DNA from: Streptomyces sp. NBC_01304
GTDB taxonomy: Bacteria > Actinomycetota > Actinomycetes > Streptomycetales > Streptomycetaceae
Length of the DNA: 64,000 nucleotides
Direction: 5' to 3'
NCBI RefSeq assembly: GCF_035975855.1
Contig: NZ_CP109055.1
Span: 2,170,001-2,234,000 of the forward strand
Below are positions 33,995-42,350 of this stretch, in pieces (positions within the stretch are counted from its first letter, which is position 1; each line of letters starts with the position of its first letter). The position numbers were made by a program, and so were the translations under genes. The notes beneath the pieces were generated by a model that made no database searches, was not told where the DNA came from, and was given only the letters and a program-made list of their open reading frames with translations.

Positions 33995-35688
33995 CGTACG
34001 AGCGCCTTCACGACCAAGACCCGGGCGTCGCCCAGGGCCCGCAGCCGGTAGCCGCCCACGGCCGCGGGCACGGTCAGCGTCTCGGCGTACGACAGCGCAT
34101 GGACGTCTCCCGCAGCGGTCACCAGCTCCACCCCCTCGCCCTCCACCACGTTGAGCACGTGGAAGCGCCCGGCCGTGTCGTCGGCGGCGGTCGCGGCCGG
34201 GTCCAGGGCGTAGCGGCGGACCTCGTAGAACATCTCGTCCAGGGCGCCGATGAGCTCTTCGCGCCAGCCGTCGCCGGTGCGCAGGGTGCGGGGTTCCTGC
34301 ACCAGGTCGCGGGCGACCGCGTCGCCGCGCCGGTCCGTCTCCAGGTTCGCCAGGCCGTGTTCGTACGGGAGTTGGCGGGGGCGGCCGTCGGCGTCGGGGC
34401 GCAGCCAGTCGTAGAAGCGGAGGCTGTAGAGGTAGGGGGTGGCGCTGATCTCCAGGACCAGGTTCCCGGCGCCGCTCGCGTGCGGGGTGCCCGCGGGGAT
34501 GAGGAAGAGGCGGCCCTGTTCGGCGGGGAAGGTCTGGACGTGGTCGGCCGGGTCCATCGGGACTCCGTCCTGGGCGGCCTCCTCGATCTGTTTGCGGAAC
34601 AGGGCGAGGTCGGTGTCCTCGCGCAGGCCCAGGAAGACGCGCGTGTCGGGGCTCCCGTGCGTCAGGTAGTACGTCTCGTGCTGGGTGTAGTCCCAGCCGA
34701 ACTGTGCGCGCATGTACGGCTCTTTGGGGTGGCAGTGGACGGAGAGATTGCCGCCGTCGACCGTGTCGAGGTAGTCGAAGCGGATCGGGAAGGACGTGCC
34801 GAATCGGGTGTGGACGTCCGGGCCGAGTACCCCCTCGGGCTGAAGTACACACAGGAGCTGGAAGGGCACCTCGGCCTGCGCGTCGGGGCCGTGTCCGATG
34901 AGTACGCCGGACTCGGGGGCGATGAGTTCGTAGCCGAGGGCCGTGTTGCGGGCGCCGGGGTTGAAGCCGAGGTCACGCTGGGCCCAATGACCGCCCCAGG
35001 GCGTGGAGTTGAAGTAGGGACGGGTGCGTACGGGTTGCCGGGCGAGGGCGGCGAGGGTGCGGCGCAGTCCGTCGCCGTCCAGGCAGGCGGGCCGGTCGGC
35101 GTCCTGCAGGTCGAGCCAGGCGTCGAGGCGGGGGGCGAGGCGGTCGCGGTGGCGGTCGAGCATGGGCCAGTCGACGTAGAAAAGGCGCCGCAGGGAGGGC
35201 GGTTCGTCCGGCAGTCCGAGATTGCGGCCCGTTGCGGCCGCGACGGCGGTTTCGGCGTGGCGCTTGGGCAGGTCGGCGTACCAGAGCAGGTCGTACGGGA
35301 CGAGCGAGGCGCCCGGACCGTAGACGATCAGCAGCCCGTCAGGCCCGTAGTGCCTCGGCGTGGGCGGGAGTTCGCCGAAGAGGTCGCGCAGGTGGTTCTC
35401 GGCGAGCTTGCAGTAGTAGGGGTCGGTGGTGTCCTCGGGGCGTTCGGTGCGGCGGCGGACGACTTCGGGCGGCGCGTAGTGGGCGCGGATGTCGAGGGTG
35501 CGCACGCGGGTGCCGCGGCGGTCGAGTTCGTCGGTGAGGCGGGCGGAGAGAGTGTCCCAGTCTGCGGTGGGCGGGCCCTCGATCGCGAGGGTCGCCGGGC
35601 CCGTGGGGAGGGTGCCGGCGAGGGCGGGCCAGCCGGTGGTGAGCGTGCTCCCCGGAGCCGGGGGGTAGCGGGGGTCGAGCCGGTACAC
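33988..35688 (-). CDS. Class I mannose-6-phosphate isomerase-type protein with N-terminal extension
   Basis: A 566-residue protein. The C-terminal half (about 230-560) is a manA-like cupin: NSTPWGGHWAQRDLGFNPG, SVHCHPKEPYMRAQFGWDYTQHETYY (metal-binding His/Glu set) and LIPAGTPHASG. The N-terminal 220 residues (ATLAIEGPPTADWDTLSARLTDELDRRG; YGPDGLLIVYGPGASLVPYDLLWYADLPKR) are not needed for isomerase activity and resemble a nucleotide-kinase-like fold without an intact P-loop. It would interconvert mannose-6-phosphate and fructose-6-phosphate, feeding glycolysis after the ROK kinase. GTG 35688 follows GGAG with a 5-nt spacer. Confidence 0.83.
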   Translation of the reverse strand: MYRLDPRYPPAPGSTLTTGWPALAGTLPTGPATLAIEGPPTADWDTLSARLTDELDRRGTRVRTLDIRAHYAPPEVVRRRTERPEDTTDPYYCKLAENHLRDLFGELPPTPRHYGPDGLLIVYGPGASLVPYDLLWYADLPKRHAETAVAAATGRNLGLPDEPPSLRRLFYVDWPMLDRHRDRLAPRLDAWLDLQDADRPACLDGDGLRRTLAALARQPVRTRPYFNSTPWGGHWAQRDLGFNPGARNTALGYELIAPESGVLIGHGPDAQAEVPFQLLCVLQPEGVLGPDVHTRFGTSFPIRFDYLDTVDGGNLSVHCHPKEPYMRAQFGWDYTQHETYYLTHGSPDTRVFLGLREDTDLALFRKQIEEAAQDGVPMDPADHVQTFPAEQGRLFLIPAGTPHASGAGNLVLEISATPYLYSLRFYDWLRPDADGRPRQLPYEHGLANLETDRRGDAVARDLVQEPRTLRTGDGWREELIGALDEMFYEVRRYALDPAATAADDTAGRFHVLNVVEGEGVELVTAAGDVHALSYAETLTVPAAVGGYRLRALGDARVLVVKALVRC

Positions 35689-35787
35689 GCGGTCTCCTTC
35701 GTGCGAGCTTGCCGGTGTTCGGGGCCGGTCCGGTCCTGGCCGATGCGCGACGCTGCGGTGCGCCACCGGCCTGGACGGGCCCGGTCC

Positions 35788-38700
35788 TCAGGGACGTACG
35801 AGAAGAACCGCCGCGGTGCCGAGCGCGGGCACGTCGACCGCGAACTCCCCTTCTGTGACGCGTAGTTCGGGACCGGCCTCGCCCAGCCAGTCCGCCGTGT
35901 GCGCCGCCGCCACCGGGAAGTGGAGCCGGACCGGGCAGGCGACCGGCTCCTCGGCGAAGGACTGCAGCCGCAGCAGGATCTCGCCGGGGCCGGGCGTGGC
36001 GGCCCCGGCGAGGCGGACGCGCGGATCGCCGAGTTCGGCGAAGGCGAGCGCGGCGGGCGGCGGCCCTGCGTCGGCGGCGCCCCTGGCCCGCACGGGGTGC
36101 AGCGGGCGGCTGTGGGCGGCGGCGGTGCGCGGGCCGAGTCCTTCGGTGGTCGGGGCGCAGGCGAGGCTGTAGCGGAAGGTGACCTCGAAGGCCTGTCCGC
36201 TGGGGAAGTTGGTGTCCCAGAGGTTGTTGTGGATCCAGGAGTAGATGGTGGCGGGTTCGTCGTGGCCCATCGTCTTCGGGAACGGCGCGTACGGCAGCGC
36301 GATGTTGCCGAACTGCACGAGCGGCGCGTCCTGCGTCGCCCACGCCACCGCGAAGCCGTCCTCGGCGAGCGTCACCCAGCGGCGGATCGCCCGCATGTGC
36401 AGCGCGGACCCGGGCACGACGGGCAGCCCGGTACCGGTCACGCCGCCCGAGGCCTCCATGCGGACCTCCGGGTCGTCGAAGGCGAAGGGGAACGCGAAGT
36501 AGGCGCTCTCCTTGCCGAGGGTGGCGTCCTTGTCGAGGCGGTTCTCGATGTCGAGGCGTCCCACGCCGTGCGCCAGGGTGAGGGTGGTGCGCAGCCGGTT
36601 GGCGCCGGCCGGGTGGGTCTCGTAGGTGAGGGATTCGGCGAGGGCGGTGGAGGTGCGGGCGATCAGGGCGGCGGGCGGGGCGACGGTGCGGCGGCCGAGG
36701 TGTTCCAGGCGGTCGGACGCCGTCGTACGGCTGGAGTTGTGGTTGAAGGCACCGGCCGTCGTGTAGCTGTCGTGGACGTAGGCGTTGAAGCCGGTGATGG
36801 CGCCCTGCCGGACCAGCTCGCGGCCGGTCGACTTGTCGATGACCGAGGCGATGCAGGCGCGGGCGAGGTCGACCCGTACGGCCAGGTATTCGTTCTCAAG
36901 CAGCGTCGGGTCGGGCAGCGCGTGTGCGGCGGCCGAGGTCTCGGCCGGGTCCTCCCGCTCGGTGCCGCCGGTGGGGTTCCACCCGGTCGACTCCGGCACC
37001 TCCGCCGCCTGCACCACCGCGGACGCCGGTGCCGCTTCCCCCTGGTGAGCGCCGGCGTCCGCGGTGATGTCGAGGCGCACCGACCCGAGGGGCGGCACGC
37101 CGTCCACGCGCACGAGGAGGAACCGCCCGGCGTCCCGGTGGTCGTCGTTGACCTGCGGCTCCTCCTCGTGCGCGAGCGGGCTCCCGGTGCGCGCATCGGT
37201 GATCGTCACGGTCTGTTCCAGCGGCACGGTGGCCTCCGGAAGGAAGATCCGTGCGACGTCGGTGCGCGGCCAGGAGCAGGTATTGACCACGTGGTACGTC
37301 GCCACAGCGTCCTGCGCGACGGCCAGTCGCTGCCCGAGCCGGGCCGAGGCCCGCCCGAGCAGCGACCGGCTGTCGTCGTGAGCGCGCAGGGCCTGGCCGT
37401 ACTTCCAGTGCCACTGGTGCTCGCCGCTGTGGCCTCCCTCGTCGCCGTGCGTCCAGGGGTCCCCGGCGCCCCAGGTGTGCTCGTCGAAGAGGGAGACCGC
37501 TTCATGGACCCCCGACGCGTCGCGGCTGTCTTCCTCGGCCCCCGTGGCGCCGAGGAGACCCGCGAACGCGCCGAGGGTCTGGGCATCGGCGACGACGGAC
37601 TGCGCGGTGCGCGCGAGGGAGAGCGGCATGGCCCCCGAGCCCACGCCGTCCACCCACCAGTCGGTCCAGTCGCCGTCGAAGGTCTGTATCTGCTCGCCGA
37701 GGCGGGCCTCGGCATCGGTGAAGAAGTCCTCGTTGCGGGACAGCCGCAGCTGCGGGTACGCCCAGGTCTCGTTCCAGCGCCGGACGGTGTCGGCGATGAT
37801 GCGGCGCGGCGGCGCGTTGTCCCCGAACTTGCCCTGCACGCGCAGGTGCAGGACGTCCCAGGGGTAGGGCTCGCGCTTGACCTCGTGGTCGCCCATGGCC
37901 CAGCCGAAGATGCCGCCGCGGTACGGGTAGGGGTGGGTGGCCAGCGCGGTCAGGTAGGCGGGGAGCAGGTCGTCGACGTCGGCGTACTTGGTGTCGAAGC
38001 CGAGGAGGGGGCCCTCCATGTAGGCGAGGCCGTGCGGGGTGTCGGTGACCCAGACCAGGACGCTGTTGCCGCTGGGGGCCCGCCAGCGGAAGAGCCGGGG
38101 CAGCTTCTCGCCGCCGACGAGGTGGGGCACGGAGCGGCCGGCCCAATTATGGGCGACGGACAGGTACTTGACCCCGTTCGCGGCGAGCGCGTCGACGAGG
38201 CCGACGACCGCGCCCGGCACGTCGGTCTGCATGGCGGAGGTGAAGTCGACGCCGTGTTCGTCGCGTACGTCGCGGGCCAGGCGGAGCAGTTCGTGCAGCT
38301 CGTCGGTGGAGCAGGTCTCGGTGTGCAGGTTGAACGGCAGCGCCGTCAGCTCGATGCGGCCCTCGCGCACCCGGCGTACGAACTCGGCGACCTGCTCGGC
38401 GGGCCGGGCGTCGGCCCACTGCCGGAAGGACCACAACGACTCGACGCACCACCGGAATTGGGACTCGGGCGGCCAGTCGTCGGTGGCCCGGGTGAGCTCC
38501 AGGCAGGAGTCGAGGAAGGACAGGTGCTCGGCGAGGACGCGGCCCTGGGGGTCGGTGTAGCCGATGTCGAGGTGCGAGTGGTGGATGAGGTGGAGCGTCC
38601 ACTCGCGTTGCGGGTTCAGCGGTACGTCGATGGCGTCAGGCCCGTCAGGGAGGGCGAGGGTGACCCGGGTGGGGGCGGTCACGGCGGGGACGAGCAGGCG

Positions 38701-38979
38701 GATCGAGGCGCCCGGACCCGGTATGCGCTCGACGGTGAGGGCTTCGCCCGCGTCGGTGCGTACGACCAACTCCTCGGGAATCACCGACCCGTTGACGGCC
38801 TCGACCCGCACCGACTGGAGCAGCCCGCCGCCGTCCGCGCGGCGCAGCAGCGGCTCCTCGGTGATCCGCAGGGCGCTGCCGCCGAGGCTGCCCTCCGCGC
38901 TCACCACGGAGGAGCGCAGCCCGGCGCGGATGCGGTCGTTGTCCCAGTCGGTGGTGCGGACGAGGGCCCGAGTGGTCAT
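35788..38979 (-). CDS. GH38 alpha-mannosidase
   Basis: A 1063-residue glycoside hydrolase family 38 enzyme. An N-terminal beta-domain leads to the zinc-binding motif IHHSHLDIGYTDP (about 132-144), then FNLHTETC, the nucleophile Asp253 in MQTDVPG, and HNWAGRS. Later come GHSGEHQWHW and beta-sandwich domains typical of GH38 (ENEYLAVRVD, WATQDAPLVQFG). There is no signal peptide, so it should trim imported mannosides inside the cell. ATG 38979 has GGAG 5 nt upstream. It lies 17 nt after the downstream permease stop, so it belongs to the same operon. Confidence 0.92.
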   Translation of the reverse strand: MTTRALVRTTDWDNDRIRAGLRSSVVSAEGSLGGSALRITEEPLLRRADGGGLLQSVRVEAVNGSVIPEELVVRTDAGEALTVERIPGPGASIRLLVPAVTAPTRVTLALPDGPDAIDVPLNPQREWTLHLIHHSHLDIGYTDPQGRVLAEHLSFLDSCLELTRATDDWPPESQFRWCVESLWSFRQWADARPAEQVAEFVRRVREGRIELTALPFNLHTETCSTDELHELLRLARDVRDEHGVDFTSAMQTDVPGAVVGLVDALAANGVKYLSVAHNWAGRSVPHLVGGEKLPRLFRWRAPSGNSVLVWVTDTPHGLAYMEGPLLGFDTKYADVDDLLPAYLTALATHPYPYRGGIFGWAMGDHEVKREPYPWDVLHLRVQGKFGDNAPPRRIIADTVRRWNETWAYPQLRLSRNEDFFTDAEARLGEQIQTFDGDWTDWWVDGVGSGAMPLSLARTAQSVVADAQTLGAFAGLLGATGAEEDSRDASGVHEAVSLFDEHTWGAGDPWTHGDEGGHSGEHQWHWKYGQALRAHDDSRSLLGRASARLGQRLAVAQDAVATYHVVNTCSWPRTDVARIFLPEATVPLEQTVTITDARTGSPLAHEEEPQVNDDHRDAGRFLLVRVDGVPPLGSVRLDITADAGAHQGEAAPASAVVQAAEVPESTGWNPTGGTEREDPAETSAAAHALPDPTLLENEYLAVRVDLARACIASVIDKSTGRELVRQGAITGFNAYVHDSYTTAGAFNHNSSRTTASDRLEHLGRRTVAPPAALIARTSTALAESLTYETHPAGANRLRTTLTLAHGVGRLDIENRLDKDATLGKESAYFAFPFAFDDPEVRMEASGGVTGTGLPVVPGSALHMRAIRRWVTLAEDGFAVAWATQDAPLVQFGNIALPYAPFPKTMGHDEPATIYSWIHNNLWDTNFPSGQAFEVTFRYSLACAPTTEGLGPRTAAAHSRPLHPVRARGAADAGPPPAALAFAELGDPRVRLAGAATPGPGEILLRLQSFAEEPVACPVRLHFPVAAAHTADWLGEAGPELRVTEGEFAVDVPALGTAAVLLVRP

Positions 38980-38996
38980 GCAGGCTCCAAAGGGGG

Positions 38997-39812
38997 TCAG
39001 CGGGCGGCGGATGCGGTGACGCCGCGCAGGAACAGGCCGCGGAACACCAGGAAGACGAGGAGGGTCGGCGCGGACACGATGAGCGCGCCGGCCAGGATGA
39101 CCGGCGGTCCGGTCGAGGAGTAGGCGTTGTTGAGGGTGGTCAGGGCCGCCATGACGGGCTGGACCTCGGGGCTGCGGCTGAGGGTGATGCCGAGCAGCAG
39201 GTCGTTCCAGACGGCGGTGAACTGGAAGATGAAGGCCGCGCCGAGGCCCGCCTTCATCAGGGGGACGTGGATGCGCCAGAAGATCCGCGCGAAGGAGGCG
39301 CCGTCGATGAGGGCGGCCTCCGTCAACTCCGGTGGCATCGTGGTCATCTGATTGCGGATCAGGAAGAAGGCGAAGGGCACGGCCCAGGCGGCGTACACGA
39401 GCATCAGGCCGAGGCGGGTGTCGTACAGGTTGGCGTCGGCGTACATCCCGAAGAGCGGGGCGAGGAAGATCTGCAGCGGGAACAGGGTGCCGGAGTAGAT
39501 CACCCAGAACCACAGCGCGGGCCTCGGGATCGGCAGGATGACGACGGCGAACGCCGCCATCGCCGCCACCAGGACGGCCGCGAGCCCGCACACCACGGCG
39601 TACAGGAGCGAGGCCTGGAAGCTGTCGCCGATGCCGGCGACGTCCCAGGCGGTCTTGAGGTTGTTCCAGAGGTCGAAGCCCTGGACAGTCCAGTCGGGCT
39701 TGCCGGTGTACTCGGTCTGCGGGGTCAGCGCGTTGACGACCAGGAGGTACATCGGCACCAGCCACAGCAGCACACACCCGGCGACGAACAGATTGCGCAT
39801 CCAGCGCCCCAT
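38997..39812 (-). CDS. Carbohydrate ABC transporter permease, MalG type
   Basis: A 271-residue permease with six hydrophobic segments. The cytoplasmic EAA loop is ELTEAALIDGASFARIFWRIHVPLMKAG, which docks with an ATPase. The FNxxT-like end TAVWNDLLLGITL and overall length fit CUT1-family MalG proteins. No ATP-binding gene is in the cluster; streptomycetes often share one MsiK ATPase among CUT1 systems. It starts 13 nt after the partner permease stop. Confidence 0.92.
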   Translation of the reverse strand: MGRWMRNLFVAGCVLLWLVPMYLLVVNALTPQTEYTGKPDWTVQGFDLWNNLKTAWDVAGIGDSFQASLLYAVVCGLAAVLVAAMAAFAVVILPIPRPALWFWVIYSGTLFPLQIFLAPLFGMYADANLYDTRLGLMLVYAAWAVPFAFFLIRNQMTTMPPELTEAALIDGASFARIFWRIHVPLMKAGLGAAFIFQFTAVWNDLLLGITLSRSPEVQPVMAALTTLNNAYSSTGPPVILAGALIVSAPTLLVFLVFRGLFLRGVTASAAR

Positions 39813-39825
39813 TTGCGTCCCCTCC

Positions 39826-40794
39826 TCAGCTCTTCAGCGCGGACTGCTCGGGCATCTGGCGGCGCAGATACAGCCAGGACGAGCCGACGACGATGACCGA
39901 CAGGACCAGTGCGATGGCCGAGCCGTAGCCGACGTGGAAGAGCCGGAACGTCTCCCGGTACATGGACAGCGCGAGGGTCTCCGAGGAGCGGGACGGGCCG
40001 CCCTTGGTGAGGATCCAGATCATGTCGAAGGCTTTGAGGCTGTTCACGACGGCCATCCCGACCACGACCACGGTGACGGCCTTCAGCTGCGGCAGGGTGA
40101 CGTACCGGAACATCCGCCAGCCGCGCGCACCGTCCAACTGGGCTGCCTCGATGGTGTCTTGGGGGATCGCACGCAGCCCGATGGCGAAGAGCACCACATT
40201 GAGGCCGGTGGCCTGCCAGGTGCTCGCCACGATCATGGCGAGGGTGTTGTGCGGCCACTCCAGGAGCCAGGTCTGCGCCCAGGAGTCCAGGCCGATGCCG
40301 CGCAGGACCTGGTTGACCGCGCCGTCCGAGGTGAGCATGAAGTTCCACAGGACCGCGGTCGCCGCCGCGGAGATCGCGTACGGCAGGATGATCGCCAGCT
40401 GGGCCAGTCCGCCGAACCGCATCCGGTGCGTGGCCACCGCGATCACAAGACCGGCGAGCACCGGCAGGAGCAGCGTCCCGGCCACCCACATCAGGGTGTT
40501 GACCACCGACCGACCGAAGATCGGGTCGTCGGCGAGCCGGGAGTAGTTGTCGAGCCCCGTGAACGAGCTGGTGAAGCCGTTGTCCTCGAAGAAGCTGCCG
40601 TAGACGCTGCGGAAGAACGGATACACGAGCAGCACGCCGACCAGCGCGAACGCGGGCAGCGCCCACGGAATCGCGGCCATCGGACCGCCGAGCCGGGCGC
40701 TGCGGCCGACACCCTGATGGGGCGTGCGGACCGGCACCCGGCGGCGCATCCGCACGGGTGTCGTGGTCTGCGCGGGAGTCGCGATCTCGGTCAT
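39826..40794 (-). CDS. Carbohydrate ABC transporter permease, MalF type
   Basis: A 322-residue permease. A basic N-terminus (RMRRRVPVRTPHQGVGRS) precedes six hydrophobic segments. The EAA loop is DTIEAAQLDGARGWRMFRYVTLPQLKAV. It pairs with the MalG-type partner just downstream and a solute-binding protein upstream. ATG 40794 overlaps the binding-protein stop by 4 nt (ATGA), indicating translational coupling. The ATPase is presumably supplied from elsewhere. Confidence 0.92.
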   Translation of the reverse strand: MTEIATPAQTTTPVRMRRRVPVRTPHQGVGRSARLGGPMAAIPWALPAFALVGVLLVYPFFRSVYGSFFEDNGFTSSFTGLDNYSRLADDPIFGRSVVNTLMWVAGTLLLPVLAGLVIAVATHRMRFGGLAQLAIILPYAISAAATAVLWNFMLTSDGAVNQVLRGIGLDSWAQTWLLEWPHNTLAMIVASTWQATGLNVVLFAIGLRAIPQDTIEAAQLDGARGWRMFRYVTLPQLKAVTVVVVGMAVVNSLKAFDMIWILTKGGPSRSSETLALSMYRETFRLFHVGYGSAIALVLSVIVVGSSWLYLRRQMPEQSALKS

Positions 40795-42074
40795 GTCTGC
40801 TCCGCCTCCCGCCACACCTGCCAGGCATCGTCCGCGCGCTCCTGCATGGTCCGAAGGACCTTCTTGTACGAGGACGGGTCGAGCAGAAAGCCCGCGAGGT
40901 CGTCGACGGTCGCCTCGACGAGTTCGGGCGGGCCCTGCTCCCAGAAGCGGTTGAGCAGCCACAGCTTGTCGCCGCGGACCTTCTTCGCCAGGCCGTCGAT
41001 CATGGGGTTGGCGGCCGGGACCTTCGGGTTGGGGCAGCCGTCCTGGAGGGTGTGCGAGAAGGCCTTCATCACGGCCGGGTGCAGCCAGTTGGAGGCCGCC
41101 TTCAGGGCCTCCACCCGGTCGGGGCCCTTGACGGTGGAGACGAAGGCACTGGACTCGAAGATCACGCAGGGGCGGGTGCCCGGCTCGGCCATGGGCAGCA
41201 CGAACGCGTCGAGGTTCTTGCCCGGTTTGCCGCCCGCGCCGACCAGCGTCGAGCCGAGCCAGGTGCCGCAGGGCACCATGCCGACCTTGCCGTGCACCAC
41301 GGCCGCGGCGGCGTCGACGTGGTTCATGTCCATCGCCGTGAACCAGTCCTTGTCGAAGAAGTCGACGAGGGTACGCAGGGCTCGCTCGGCGCGCGGGTCG
41401 GTGTAGCTCTCGCGGCCGTTCATCAAGTCCTCGTAGAACTGCGGGTCCTGGCGGCTGAGGATCTCCTGGAACCAGATGAAGGAGGGCCAGCGCCCGTCCG
41501 CGGTGCCGTGCAGCGGGGTGATGCCGTCGGCCTTCAGGCGCGCGCAGGCGGTGAGGAAGTCGTCCCAGGTGCGCGGGGCTTGGAGGTCATGGGCCTTGAA
41601 GAGCTCGGGGTTGTAGAAGAACACCCAGTACGCGAGGTTCATCGGCAGCGCGTAGACCCGGCCCCGGTAGGTGAAGGCGTCCCGCAGCGAGCGGTCGACC
41701 CAGCCCTTGCCGGCCGCCGCGTCCCACTGCTTCGTCAGGTCGACGATGCCGCCGGTGCGGGCCAGGTCCTGGAGCCGGTAGCCGGACCAGTACTTGAGCA
41801 TGTCCGGGGTCTTGTGGGTGCGCAGGGACGACTTGACGACCTGCTCGAAGGAGTCGAGCGACGGGTTGACCTCGGGCACCAGCTCCAGGCCCGACACCTG
41901 CTTCATGGCCTTGCCTGCGGCCGCCATCGGCGCGGCCCAGGTGGCGTTGTCGCCCAGGACGGCGACCTTCCCCGGGGGCTGCCCGGACGCGGTGCCGCAC
42001 GCCGAGGTGAGTACGCCCGCGGCGGCCGCGGCCAGCACGGTGCGCCTCGGTAACGGGCGGCGACTACCTGACAT
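40791..42074 (-). CDS. Extracellular sugar-binding lipoprotein of the ABC transporter
   Basis: A 427-residue solute-binding protein of the CUT1 type. The signal reads SRRPLPRRTVLAAAAAGVLTSAC, with lipobox LTSAC and a twin-arginine-like RRT. The mature protein has patterns of family 1 sugar-binding proteins: FEQVVKSSLRTHKTPDML, VYALPMNLAYWVFFYNPELF, WDDFLTACARLKADGITP and AAAAVVHGKVGMVPCGTW. ATG 42074 is preceded by GGGAG; the reading frame extends to 42191, but that adds no signal. It is the first gene of the mannoside operon, so the substrate is probably an alpha-mannoside oligosaccharide. Confidence 0.9.
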   Translation of the reverse strand: MSGSRRPLPRRTVLAAAAAGVLTSACGTASGQPPGKVAVLGDNATWAAPMAAAGKAMKQVSGLELVPEVNPSLDSFEQVVKSSLRTHKTPDMLKYWSGYRLQDLARTGGIVDLTKQWDAAAGKGWVDRSLRDAFTYRGRVYALPMNLAYWVFFYNPELFKAHDLQAPRTWDDFLTACARLKADGITPLHGTADGRWPSFIWFQEILSRQDPQFYEDLMNGRESYTDPRAERALRTLVDFFDKDWFTAMDMNHVDAAAAVVHGKVGMVPCGTWLGSTLVGAGGKPGKNLDAFVLPMAEPGTRPCVIFESSAFVSTVKGPDRVEALKAASNWLHPAVMKAFSHTLQDGCPNPKVPAANPMIDGLAKKVRGDKLWLLNRFWEQGPPELVEATVDDLAGFLLDPSSYKKVLRTMQERADDAWQVWREAEQT

Positions 42075-42105
42075 GGGCAGCTCCCACAGGTGTGTCCGGC
42101 GGCCG

Positions 42106-42121
42106 GTGTTAGCGTTAACAC
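42106..42121. promoter_or_regulatory. LacI-type operator of the mannoside operon
   Basis: GTGTTAGCGTTAACAC is a 16-bp near-perfect palindrome (GTGTTA/TAACAC) 32 nt upstream of the binding-protein start. LacI-family operators commonly have this form. The region also faces the divergent beta-helix gene. A further perfect palindrome GGTAC-GCGCA-GTACC lies at 42216-42230. Confidence 0.65.
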
Positions 42122-42350
42122 GGGCGTGTTGGAGCTTCTCCGTGGCGGGCTCAGCTGTCAATGGGTTACGCAAAGGCCATGCATTGCGCATAGGTCACGC
42201 CTGTGCGGTGCAGGCGGTACGCGCAGTACCCATGCGTCCAATACCAAGTCATGTTTGTCCATGGGCCGTTGAGGCCCCGACTGGCTAGCGTTCCGATCAC
42301 TTCTCTGCCGCTCTCCCCCCACTCTCCCCCCTCGATCGGAGCGCCCGCCC

